A DNA stretch of 30,716 bases from CAYNQN01 sp964530525 (GTDB lineage: Bacteria > Actinomycetota > Acidimicrobiia > Acidimicrobiales > Acidimicrobilacustridaceae): the NCBI GenBank assembly GCA_964530525.1, contig CAZHBH010000024.1:1-30716 (forward strand). The letters are read 5' to 3'. This document shows, in pieces, positions 23,420-30,716 of this stretch. Numbering within the stretch: the stretch's first letter is position 1; every line of letters starts with the position of its first letter. The notes under the pieces were generated by a model. The model was not told where the DNA came from. It searched no databases and saw nothing but the letters and a program-made list of their open reading frames with translations. A program made the translations under genes and the position numbers.

Positions 23420-24526
23420 TCAACAGATCTCCTCCGCGATGCGAGCCCTGTGATGACGGGTGTCCCCGTAGATCGCCTCATCTGCGAGCGTTCTGCGGAG
23501 GTAGAGGTGGAGGTCGTGCTCCCACGTGTAGCCGATCCCGCCGTGAACCTGCAGAGCTTCGCTCAGGACCGCGCTGGCAGCTGAGCAGGCGAACGACTTC
23601 GCGACGCTGGTCGCCGTTCGGCGCTCTGCCATCCGATCGCGCTGGGCCAGCGCCGCGAACCAGATGGCCACCGTGGACTTCTCGAGCGCGACGAACATGT
23701 CTGCGCACTTGTGCTTGATCGCTTGGTAGCTGCCGATGGGACGGCCGAAGGCCACCCGATCACAAGCGTATGCGACTGTCGCCTCCATCATGGCTCTGGC
23801 AGCGCCCAGCGCGTCGGCCGCGGTGAGGAGGGCCGCGAGGTCAGCCATCTCCTCGAGTGCTTCCACGCCCCCGTCGTCGCCCGTGTCGAGCCGAGCCTCC
23901 GCGTCGACGCGAGTCGCTTCGAATCGAACCCTTGAGAAGCGCCGAGTGAGGTCGATGCCGACCACCGACCTGACCTCCACCCCCGCAGCGGCAACCGGTA
24001 CGACCAGGTGGGCGACGCCCCCCTCGGTCGGAGCCGATACCAGAAGGTGGTCCGCGTCGGCGGCATGACACGCGAACGAGGCTTCGCCATCGACCACGAA
24101 GCCCTCGCCGTCGCTGGTAGCGAACAGCGCCGACGAGGCCCAGCCGCTCTGCGCCACTCCGCACCATGACATCAGGACCTCGCCGGTCGTCAGTTCCTCC
24201 AGTAGCTCCCGATGGGCCCCGCCTCCCCAGCGCGCCAAGGCCAGCGCTCCGACGTTGGCATCACAGAACGGACCGGGCTGCAATCCGCGGCCCCACTCTT
24301 CGGCGACGATGGCCGCCTCAACCGCCGTCCCTGCTCCTGCATCCCTGTCGCCGCCTCCGAGCAGGGAGAGCAAGCCCAGGTCGGCTGCGTCTCTCCACAC
24401 CTTGCGGTCAACACCCTCTTCAGACGAGGCACGAGCTCGCACCACCTCCACGGGGAAACGCTCGGCGAGGAACCGCCGAACCGTGCTGCGAAGCATCAGC
24501 TGGTCTTCGTCCTCCCGGAACCTCAT
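23420..24526 (-). CDS. Acyl-CoA dehydrogenase, short subunit with putative catalytic Glu
   Basis: A 368-residue ACAD-fold protein. The N-terminal helical domain spans about 1-115, the beta domain about 118-225 and the C-terminal helical domain about 230-368, with AFGRPIGSYQAIKHKCADM (259-277) for FAD and VHGGIGYTWEHD (327-338). Glu336 in this motif is the candidate base in the FadE/ChsE type used in actinobacterial steroid side-chain breakdown. The serine/glycine-rich FAD contacts of ordinary ACADs in the beta domain are poorly kept (SWCGVAQSGWASS). It probably makes an alpha2beta2 enzyme with the ACAD encoded immediately upstream (ATGA junction). Confidence 0.87.
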   Translation of the reverse strand: MRFREDEDQLMLRSTVRRFLAERFPVEVVRARASSEEGVDRKVWRDAADLGLLSLLGGGDRDAGAGTAVEAAIVAEEWGRGLQPGPFCDANVGALALARWGGGAHRELLEELTTGEVLMSWCGVAQSGWASSALFATSDGEGFVVDGEASFACHAADADHLLVSAPTEGGVAHLVVPVAAAGVEVRSVVGIDLTRRFSRVRFEATRVDAEARLDTGDDGGVEALEEMADLAALLTAADALGAARAMMEATVAYACDRVAFGRPIGSYQAIKHKCADMFVALEKSTVAIWFAALAQRDRMAERRTATSVAKSFACSAASAVLSEALQVHGGIGYTWEHDLHLYLRRTLADEAIYGDTRHHRARIAEEIC

Positions 24527-25746
24527 CGCCGATCACCCGCTGACGCGACTGGCTTCGGCTCTCTGGGCATTCCGAGGACGCGTTCGGCTATGACGTTGCG
24601 CATGATCTCCGAGCTCCCCCCGGCGATCGTGTAGGTCCGCGCGTACAGGAGCTCGTCGGGCCACCGCCCCAAGCCCACGGCCTCTTCGTCCCCCTCTACG
24701 AGCAGGCCCGCAGGGCCGAGCAACGACATGGCCACCTCGGCCAACTCGAGGTTGACCTCGCTGAAGGCAAGCTTCCCGATGGGGGCGTCCTGCTGACGCT
24801 CGACACCGTCCCGTTCGTAGCTGAGCTTGGCGTAGGCGAGGAGGTTCGCAACCTCCACCTCTGCGTGAAGGCGCGCCAGTTCCTGACGAACGTCGCCTGC
24901 CTCGACGAGGCGCTCGCCGTCAGGCGACTCCCACGACCTCACGAGCTCCAGCAGCGCACCCAACAGCGGCCTCAGGCGCGCCGCTCCTGCGCCGATGCCA
25001 GTCCGCTCGGCGCCGAGCGACTCGAGAGCTACCTGCCAACCCTGTCCAGGCTCGCCCAACATCGCTGTGTGCGGGACCGCAACCCCTTCGAAGAAGACCT
25101 CTCCGAAGTCGGACGTTCCCGTGATCTCTCGGAGTGGGCGCACCTCGATCCCCGGAGATCGCATGTCCAGCGCGAAAGCAGACAGGCCGTGGTGGCGAGT
25201 CGCACGGGGGTCGCTACGCGCGATGAGGAAGCCGAAGTCCGATACCTGGGCGTTGGTGCTCCACACCTTCTGACCGTCGATGATGTAGGAACCGTCGTCC
25301 TGGAGCAACGCACGTGTCCTCATGTTCGCCAGATCGCTCCCGGCGTCGGGCTCGCTGAACAGCTGGCACCACGTCTCCGCTCCCGATCTGATTGCGGGGA
25401 GGAAGCGCCGCTGCTGCTCTGGGGTGCCGAAGCGAGCGATGGCGAACGATGCGAGGGTCGTCTGGTCGTTGATGGGTGGTAGGCCGGCGTTGGCCAGCTC
25501 CTCCACGACGATGAAGTCCTCCATCGGATCGCGGTCGGGTCGACCGCCGTGTTCCTCAGGCCAGTCCGCACCGAGGTAGCCCGCCGCGTAGAGATCAGCG
25601 CGCCACTGGGCGAGGAGCCGCTTCTCCGTATCGGACGTAGGACTGCGGAAACCGGTCCTGACCCGGATGCGAGGGGCCTTCTTGGCGATGAACGCGCGCA
25701 GGTCGTTGCGGAAGGCCTCAAGCTTCGGGGGGAGGCCTAGATCCAT
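24523..25746 (-). CDS. Acyl-CoA dehydrogenase, long subunit
   Basis: 407 residues from the ATG at 25744-25746, which shares a base with the HyuB stop (TGATG); an earlier start at 25782 is not needed. GADWPEEHGG (59-68), WCQLFSEPDAGSDLANM (126-142) and GQKVWSTNAQVSD (158-170) are standard ACAD flavin and substrate contacts. Near the end, TIAGGSSEIMRNVIAERVLG (373-392) has Ala/Gly where medium-chain ACADs have the catalytic Glu, so the base must come from elsewhere, probably the partner subunit. Together with the next gene it fits the paired FadE design of steroid and terpenoid beta-oxidation. It introduces an alpha,beta double bond into an acyl-CoA. Confidence 0.9.
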   Translation of the reverse strand: MDLGLPPKLEAFRNDLRAFIAKKAPRIRVRTGFRSPTSDTEKRLLAQWRADLYAAGYLGADWPEEHGGRPDRDPMEDFIVVEELANAGLPPINDQTTLASFAIARFGTPEQQRRFLPAIRSGAETWCQLFSEPDAGSDLANMRTRALLQDDGSYIIDGQKVWSTNAQVSDFGFLIARSDPRATRHHGLSAFALDMRSPGIEVRPLREITGTSDFGEVFFEGVAVPHTAMLGEPGQGWQVALESLGAERTGIGAGAARLRPLLGALLELVRSWESPDGERLVEAGDVRQELARLHAEVEVANLLAYAKLSYERDGVERQQDAPIGKLAFSEVNLELAEVAMSLLGPAGLLVEGDEEAVGLGRWPDELLYARTYTIAGGSSEIMRNVIAERVLGMPREPKPVASAGDRR

Positions 25747-27998
25747 CAGATGGCCTTCCGCTCCACCTCTTCGCCCCGCCACACAGCGAGTGGGCGGTAG
25801 TTCCAGCGGGGTCCCTCGTCGGAAAGTGCGACCTCGGTGTCAGCTTGGACCCCACAGCCCGGGCAGTAGTACCGCCTGAATGCAAGGTCGGCACTGGGAC
25901 GGACCCGGATCTCGTTCTGGATCGTCGCAGGGGAGACGGGCGCCGCCGAGCAGCGCGCAAACCACTTCCAGTTCGATCTCGCTCCGCAGTACCGATGGCC
26001 GCAATCGCGGCACCTGTAGTAGCCGTCCCCGTCGATCTCCAGGTACTCACCGAGGCTTCTCGCCCGGCCCTCGACGTAGGGGCCTTGGTCCTCCTGGCCG
26101 GACCCCCCGGGGAGGGTCTCGCGACCGATCGGCTCAGTCAGGCGTGCTGCCCGGCGAGCAGAACGCAGCTCCTCCGTCTCGCTCTCCAGAAGCTCGCCGT
26201 CGGGCGTCACGGCCACCCCGTACGCCTCTGCTGCACGTTCCGGGGACACGAGGCCCTTGGCAACGTCCTCTGCCACCGCGGCCGGCTCCCGGTCGATGGG
26301 GTCCCCGTAGCCCGGCCCGCCGGTGGCGCGCATGTAGTAGCCATCGACGGCGTTGAGCCTCAGGTCCTTCGCCCGGGTCGGGAGCTCATCGGCTCCCTCC
26401 ACGTAGTCCCGGACCGAGGGGTTGTCTCCCTGCCGCCAACGCTCGAGGGCGTCAGAAGCCACTCCCCGCGCGATCTTGATGGCTGAGCCTGATCCAGGCT
26501 GGCCACCCGACACGGCCGACGAAGGCGCCGAGAGCCGGTTGTGGAACACCACGAGGTCCCAACCTTCGGTTCCCCATGGGATGCAGAACGACTCGAGGCA
26601 TAGGCCTCCGCGCTGGCGCCCGGCACCGCCGCTGTCGGGGGCGAACCGACGTTCGAGGAACAGTGCCGGGCTCTGGAGCTCGTAGTCCTCGATGTTCGGG
26701 GTGAAGGCATCCACCGTCTGGATGCCCATCATCGCCGGTTCACCATCACGGCCCGAGAGCGCTCCACCTCCGCCCGATCCACCTGTGAAGACGTTCCAGA
26801 ACCAGGGCTCGCCGTGCTGGTTGAGGCCCATCATCCAGGCGAAGGTCCAGCAGCCCCACGGTCCGGTTGCCCGGTGCGCCGCCTCCGGGTCGCCGGCTAC
26901 CAGGTAGTTGACAGCGTCGAGGATCGCATCGGTTCCGAACCAAGCGCCGTAGACCGTTGCCCCCGAGATGGGTGCCGGTTTCACGGCGTTCACCAGAGTT
27001 CCGGGCGGCGAGATGATCTCGACCGGGCGGATGATCCCCTCGTTGAAGGGAAAATCGGGGGCAAGCACGGTTGCCAACGCCGCTATGACATTACCCGTGC
27101 TCCCCACCTCAGCGGAGTTCAGGACACCTGGCGCCTGGGGATCCGTTCCCGTGTAGTCGAACACGAGCCGGTCTCCGTCCTTCTCCACCCGAGCACGGAC
27201 CGTGTAGATCCGATCGTCCCTCCCGTCGTGCTCCATGTGGGCGGCGCCCTCGTAGACACCATCGGGAAGCGACTCGATGCGCTTGCGCATCGCTCGCTCG
27301 GTGTTCTCGATCTGCGAGGCGTGGATCGCGCGGAGCTTCTCGACGCCGTGGTGCTCGATCAGCGCGTCCATCCTGGACCTACCGATCCACACAGCACCCA
27401 TCAGCGCCTTGATGTCGGTGCCCGTCTGCTCGGGGATGCGCACGTTGGTGAGGAAGGCGTCGAGGATCTCCGGCCGGAACTCCCCTGCCTCGTAGAACTT
27501 GACCGGCGAGAACCTGACGTTCTCCCCGTAGCACTCCATGGGCTCCACGGAGTACCCGCCGGGCAGGGCACCTCCGACGTCGCTCACGTGGGCACACACC
27601 CCGACCCACATGACCAACTCGTCGCCGTGGAAGACCGGGGCGACCAGAACGACGTCATGAGCGTGGAGGCCCCCGCCGTCGTAGGGGTCGTTGCAGAAGA
27701 ACATGTCACCTGGCGATATCCGTCCGGCGAACCGCCGGAGGACTGATCGCACGGTGTTGGCGATGGCATAACCCATCTGCAACGACCAGGCGATGCTCGT
27801 GAGCATGTTCCCCTCGGCATCGAGGCATCCGCACGCGAAGTCGGAGGCACTGACGAAGAGGAAGGAGCCGCTCAGGTTGACGACCGCCCGACCCATCTCC
27901 CGGTTGACCGTGAGCTCGTAGTTGTAGACGACCTGCGACAGCACCTGGTCAACGGACTGATCCGCTGCATCCATCTCCTTCTGGTCGACTGTGTTCAA
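25746..27998 (-). CDS. HyuB-like carboxylase/hydantoinase subunit fused to acetone-carboxylase gamma-like zinc domain
   Basis: 750 residues. Residues 1-600 are HyuB (N-methylhydantoinase B/acetone carboxylase alpha): CNDPYDGGGLHAHD (102-115), CAHVSDVGG (135-143), GGSGGGGALSGRDGE and RATGGPGYGDP (557-567). His112, Asp115 and Asp140 are candidate metal ligands. Residues about 645-740 match the acetone carboxylase gamma subunit: YRCRDCGHRYC, NWKWF, then YYCPGCGVQADTEV, with Cys663, Cys666, Cys671, Cys712 and Cys715. With the HyuA protein encoded just upstream this points to an ATP-dependent ketone carboxylase rather than a hydantoinase. The start is TTG with AGGAG five bases before it. Confidence 0.87.
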   Translation of the reverse strand: MNTVDQKEMDAADQSVDQVLSQVVYNYELTVNREMGRAVVNLSGSFLFVSASDFACGCLDAEGNMLTSIAWSLQMGYAIANTVRSVLRRFAGRISPGDMFFCNDPYDGGGLHAHDVVLVAPVFHGDELVMWVGVCAHVSDVGGALPGGYSVEPMECYGENVRFSPVKFYEAGEFRPEILDAFLTNVRIPEQTGTDIKALMGAVWIGRSRMDALIEHHGVEKLRAIHASQIENTERAMRKRIESLPDGVYEGAAHMEHDGRDDRIYTVRARVEKDGDRLVFDYTGTDPQAPGVLNSAEVGSTGNVIAALATVLAPDFPFNEGIIRPVEIISPPGTLVNAVKPAPISGATVYGAWFGTDAILDAVNYLVAGDPEAAHRATGPWGCWTFAWMMGLNQHGEPWFWNVFTGGSGGGGALSGRDGEPAMMGIQTVDAFTPNIEDYELQSPALFLERRFAPDSGGAGRQRGGLCLESFCIPWGTEGWDLVVFHNRLSAPSSAVSGGQPGSGSAIKIARGVASDALERWRQGDNPSVRDYVEGADELPTRAKDLRLNAVDGYYMRATGGPGYGDPIDREPAAVAEDVAKGLVSPERAAEAYGVAVTPDGELLESETEELRSARRAARLTEPIGRETLPGGSGQEDQGPYVEGRARSLGEYLEIDGDGYYRCRDCGHRYCGARSNWKWFARCSAAPVSPATIQNEIRVRPSADLAFRRYYCPGCGVQADTEVALSDEGPRWNYRPLAVWRGEEVERKAI

Positions 27999-28003
27999 TG
28001 GAT

Positions 28004-28008
28004 CTCCT
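28004..28008 (-). promoter_or_regulatory. Ribosome-binding site supporting a TTG start
   Basis: AGGAG on the minus strand, five bases before the TTG at 27996-27998. The next ATG in frame, eight codons in, has its purine run with no spacing, so TTG is preferred. Confidence 0.6.
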
Positions 28009-28035
28009 GCCAGAGGTATCGCTGCATCGTGATGG

Positions 28036-30120
28036 TTATAGATGGAGATGGAGGTGACCGTGGTGGTCTACCCACGCGCTCGCCTCCACGGGGACGAAGA
28101 CGTTGGTGTCGGAGAACTCGATCACCGCTGGCCCCTCGATCTCGGCACCCGGTCCCAACCGCTCACCCTCGTGGACCTCGAGGAACCCTGGGTGATGCTG
28201 TTGCTCATCGATGAGCGCCAGCCGTCGCCGTGGGCGATCCTTGGGGACCTCGCCGGGAAGACCGCCGGCTGTCCGCCACGAGGGCGGCTTGTCCACCTCT
28301 GCGGTCGAGACCAGGCGATAGCTCTTGAGCGTGTAGCCCCTGTCCGGCGCGGCCGCTCCGGGGCCGTAGATCAACCGGTAGCGGTCGTCGAAGGACCTGA
28401 TGATCTTCGCGACGTCCTCAGCCGTCAGCGGAGCTCTGGCAACCTCGATCTCGAAGTTGAGGATCTGCCCGCGGTAGGAGAGCTCCACCAAGTGGTCGAA
28501 CCGCCAGCGCTCCTCGGGGATCCCGTGCGGGACCAGCTCCGATCGGGCACGCGACTGGAGCTCCGTGAACACCGAGTTCACCTCGTCGAGGCCCTCCCGG
28601 GAGATGTCTCCCTCGGGGGCCACCTCGACCACCGTCGCCTTCGTGAAGCTGTACGAGAGGTTGGCGCTCACGAGCCCCACCGCCGAGAGCGTCGACGCCG
28701 ACCGTGGCACGACGACCTCTGATATCCCCAGCTCCCTCGCCACAGCGGCACAGTGCAGGCCGCCACCGCCTCCGAAGGAGACCAGGAGGAACTCCCTCGG
28801 ATCCAGGCCGGCGTAGACGGTTCGGAGGCGTATGGCGTCGGCCATGACAGCGTTGATGACCCTGAACACCCCGTGCGCTAGCTCCTGGATGCTCATCCCG
28901 AGTCGGGTTGCGAGGTCTCCCGCTGCAGCCTCTGCCGCAGGCCTGTCGAGGATGAGCTGACCTCCGAGGAAGTGGTCCGGATCGATGAGCCCGAGGAGGA
29001 GGTTCGCGTCGGTGACCGTGGGGAGGGTTCCTCCCCTTCCGTAGCAAGCGGGGCCCGGGAGGGCTCCCGCGCTCTCAGGTCCCACGCGGAGCGTCCCGTC
29101 CACGTTGGTCGATGCGATCGAACCACCACCTGCTCCGACCGTCGTGACATCGATCATCGGGGTTGCGAGTGCCTGCCTATCCAAGAACTGGATGGTCGTG
29201 GAACGCACCTCGCCGTCGTGGATGATCGCCACGTCCGTGCTGGTGCCACCCATGTCGAAGGTGATCACGTTCTTGGTCCCAAGCTGCTCGCCCACCGCCC
29301 CGGCCGCCACGACGCCCGCCGCCGGACCCGAGTAGATGGTCTGCGCGGCTGCCCGGACGGCTCCTTCGATGCTCGCTGGGCCACCGTCGGACTTCATGAT
29401 CAGAAGAGGCGCTGTGAGACCCCGCTCGTCGAGGTCCGACTCGAGTCCGATTGCATAGCGGTGGAGGGAGGGCCCGGTGTAAGCGGTTATCGCCGTTGTG
29501 CTGGTGCGCTCGTACTCACCGATGACGGGACACGACGCGTACGACGCGGCGACGTAGGCGTCCGGGACCATTCTGCGCACGACCGACTCGGCCAGCTCCT
29601 CGTGGGCCGAGTTTCGGAACGACCACAGGAAGCAGATGGCGAAGGAGCGGATGCCCTTCGCCGCCAGCCTCTCGACAGCGGCTGCGACCTCTGCCTCGTC
29701 GATCGGCGCGACCACCGCACCCGTGTAGTCGATGCGCTCGGTGATCTCCTCGATGTCCTCACGTGGCACCAGAGGGGTTGGATGGCTGACCTTGGACGGG
29801 TCCTGCTCGTGGCCTCGATACTGACGAGCCAACCGATACGTATCGCCGAACCCCCGCGTGGTGAGGATGCCCACGCGGTCGCCGGAGCGGGTGAGCACCA
29901 CGTTGGTCGTCACGGTGGTGCCGTGCACGAAGTGGGCGGTCAGCCTCAAGAGCTCAGACTCGGTGATCTCCAGATCTCTGGCCGCTGCCTCGATGCCGTT
30001 CAGTACGCCGTCGGCGAAGTCGGGTGGGGTGCTCGAGACCTTCCACGTCCGAAGGGAGCCATCGTCGTCCTGCACGACGACATCGGTGAAGGTTCCACCT
30101 ACGTCCACCCCTATTCGCAT
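28036..30120 (-). CDS. HyuA-like ATPase subunit (hydantoinase A/acetone carboxylase beta)
   Basis: 694 residues from the ATG at 30118-30120, preceded by GAGAGGTGG; an earlier start at 30207 adds 29 residues without family similarity. It has the acetate/sugar kinase-Hsp70 fold of HyuA: phosphate loop DVGGTFTDVV (6-15), HGTTVTTN (66-73), SGPAAG (264-269) and FDMGGTSTDVAII (288-300). LVSFGGGGGLH lies in the second half. The family couples ATP hydrolysis to ring opening of hydantoins or oxoproline, or to ketone activation in acetone and acetophenone carboxylases. The adjacent HyuB with a gamma-like domain (37-base gap) favours ketone carboxylation. It is the first gene of a four-gene operon with two ACADs. 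Confidence 0.9.
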   Translation of the reverse strand: MRIGVDVGGTFTDVVVQDDDGSLRTWKVSSTPPDFADGVLNGIEAAARDLEITESELLRLTAHFVHGTTVTTNVVLTRSGDRVGILTTRGFGDTYRLARQYRGHEQDPSKVSHPTPLVPREDIEEITERIDYTGAVVAPIDEAEVAAAVERLAAKGIRSFAICFLWSFRNSAHEELAESVVRRMVPDAYVAASYASCPVIGEYERTSTTAITAYTGPSLHRYAIGLESDLDERGLTAPLLIMKSDGGPASIEGAVRAAAQTIYSGPAAGVVAAGAVGEQLGTKNVITFDMGGTSTDVAIIHDGEVRSTTIQFLDRQALATPMIDVTTVGAGGGSIASTNVDGTLRVGPESAGALPGPACYGRGGTLPTVTDANLLLGLIDPDHFLGGQLILDRPAAEAAAGDLATRLGMSIQELAHGVFRVINAVMADAIRLRTVYAGLDPREFLLVSFGGGGGLHCAAVARELGISEVVVPRSASTLSAVGLVSANLSYSFTKATVVEVAPEGDISREGLDEVNSVFTELQSRARSELVPHGIPEERWRFDHLVELSYRGQILNFEIEVARAPLTAEDVAKIIRSFDDRYRLIYGPGAAAPDRGYTLKSYRLVSTAEVDKPPSWRTAGGLPGEVPKDRPRRRLALIDEQQHHPGFLEVHEGERLGPGAEIEGPAVIEFSDTNVFVPVEASAWVDHHGHLHLHL

Positions 30121-30211
30121 CTCGTTGCCACCTCTCCCAACCCTCCCGACCCCTCGGGTTGCTGCGGCCCCCAAAGGATGATGAAACCCCCTCGGACGTC
30201 TCGACAAACAC

Positions 30212-30227
30212 TTTCTCCAAAGAGAAA
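30212..30227. promoter_or_regulatory. Candidate operator palindrome 1
   Basis: A perfect 6-bp inverted repeat, TTTCTC/GAGAAA, with a CAAA spacer. It includes TTCT-N6-AGAA, repeated 49 bases to the right. It lies about 92 bases upstream of the hyuA-like start. A regulator dimer site is likely, but which regulator is unknown. Confidence 0.4.
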
Positions 30228-30261
30228 TCAGCCACCCCGACGATGAACTTGAGACCCTTCC

Positions 30262-30275
30262 TTCTCTCGGCAGAA
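30262..30275. promoter_or_regulatory. Candidate operator palindrome 2
   Basis: TTCT-CTCGGC-AGAA, the same half-sites and spacing as the core of the palindrome at 30212-30227, offset by 49 bases. Confidence 0.35.
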
Positions 30276-30375
30276 AGCGCTTGTCCGGTTGCGGGGCGAC
30301 GACCTACATCCATGCCGGGGAACTTTGGTCGGCGGTGTCCGTGCCCGGCCCTGAAACGACGCGTGAAGGAGAGAG

Positions 30376-30716
30376 ATGGCCTGGGACTTCGCTACCGAGC
30401 CCGAGTTCGAGGCGAAGCTCGAGTGGATGAGAGCCTTCGTCCGGGAAGAGGTGCTCCCGCTCGAGCTGCTCGACCTCGACGAGGCAGCATTCGACCGGCT
30501 GGCCGATCCGCTCCGTCAGCAGGTGAAAGAGCAGGGCCTCTGGGCCGCGCACCTCCCTCCCGAGCTCGGCGGGACGGGCTTCGGACAGGTGAAGCTCGCT
30601 CTGATGCACGAGATCCTCGGCGCATCGGTGCTGGCGCCCACCGTCTTCGGGTGCCAGGCGCCTGACTCTGGAAACACAGAACTACTTGCCCTGGCCGGCA
30701 ACGAGGATCAGAAGCG
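30376..30716 (+). CDS. Acyl-CoA dehydrogenase, N-terminal part (runs off the window)
   Basis: The frame opens at the ATG at 30376-30378 with GAAGGAGAG just upstream and stays open to the end (113 full codons). The protein begins MAWDFATEPEFEAKLEWMR and continues with FVREEVLPLE, then LWAAHLPPELGGTGFGQVKLA, the classic N-terminal helical domain of an ACAD (compare WAxxxPxExGG). The catalytic domain is outside the window. This would be the third ACAD here, transcribed away from the hyuA operon, so it may serve the same pathway under a shared regulatory region. Confidence 0.88.
   Translation, partial: MAWDFATEPEFEAKLEWMRAFVREEVLPLELLDLDEAAFDRLADPLRQQVKEQGLWAAHLPPELGGTGFGQVKLALMHEILGASVLAPTVFGCQAPDSGNTELLALAGNEDQK

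Larger units (their letters stand above)
30121..30375. promoter_or_regulatory. Divergent intergenic region with paired palindromes
   Basis: 255 bases between divergent starts. It contains TTTCTC-CAAA-GAGAAA at 30212-30227 and TTCT-N6-AGAA at 30262-30275, as well as both ribosome-binding sites. It should hold the promoters of the hyuA operon and of the plus-strand ACAD. Short open frames cross it but look like extensions of the flanking frames. Confidence 0.5.

Noticed and set aside
25746..30120. Hydantoinase/5-oxoprolinase for nucleobase or glutathione turnover
   Set aside because: It remains possible for the HyuA fold alone, but the gamma-like zinc domain on HyuB and the adjacent acyl-CoA genes favour a ketone carboxylase.
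28972..30246. Plus-strand open frame of 424 codons opposite the hyuA-like gene
   Set aside because: It is antisense to strongly conserved HyuA motifs; low-complexity composition.
29954..30313. Possible small minus-strand gene spanning the hyuA upstream region
   Set aside because: It extends about 167 bases into hyuA in another frame and becomes Arg-rich there; no recognisable product and no good ribosome-binding site.
1..30716. CRISPR array, insertion sequence, phage or toxin-antitoxin genes
   Set aside because: Reading all gaps (longest 255 bases) showed no spaced direct repeats, transposase motifs or terminal inverted repeats.

Overview
The window is a high-GC stretch that looks like an actinobacterial chromosome. 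The dCTP deaminase is of the actinobacterial kind, GTG and TTG starts are common, genes are packed with ATGA or TGATG junctions, and most genes belong to acyl-CoA catabolism. Acidimicrobiia or a neighbouring Actinomycetota class is my guess from gene content only. I see no tRNA, rRNA, insertion sequence, phage gene or CRISPR array.

Layout: bases 1-235 are the end of an Fe-S (CCG-domain) oxidoreductase on the plus strand. Bases 294-3394 carry two SDR dehydrogenases, dcd and an IclR regulator, all on the minus strand. Bases 3456-13993 are one long minus-strand unit. Read in its own direction it encodes an ABC importer of the branched-chain amino acid (Liv) type (lipoprotein, LivH, a fused LivM-LivG, LivF), an amidohydrolase, a PaaK-like CoA ligase, an unusual ANL ligase, and a thiolase-like/DUF35 pair. 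Bases 14162-17585 hold a second PaaK-like ligase and a rare fusion of an FAD monooxygenase-like protein with an HSL-type hydrolase. A phytanoyl-CoA dioxygenase-like gene is divergent from these. Bases 18514-22569 form a tight operon: CoA ligase, IclR regulator, a close relative of 6-oxocamphor hydrolase, and an SDR. An SDR follows on the plus strand (22620-23387). Bases 23420-30120 encode HyuA, a HyuB protein carrying an acetone-carboxylase gamma-like zinc domain, and two acyl-CoA dehydrogenases. A third acyl-CoA dehydrogenase starts on the plus strand at 30376 and runs off the window.

Together this reads as a catabolic island for a hydrophobic, probably alicyclic (terpenoid- or steroid-like) ketone or acid. 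In this model the substrate is imported and oxidised by the SDRs, the oxygenase and the FAD enzyme. A cyclic beta-diketone is then opened by the retro-Claisen hydrolase, possibly with ATP-dependent carboxylation of a ketone by the HyuA/HyuB-gamma system. The acids are made into CoA esters by four ligases and shortened by acyl-CoA dehydrogenases and the thiolase/aldolase-like pair. The substrate is inferred, not shown. Two IclR regulators and a recurrent TTCT-N6-(A/C)GAA motif in three intergenic regions are candidates for its control.
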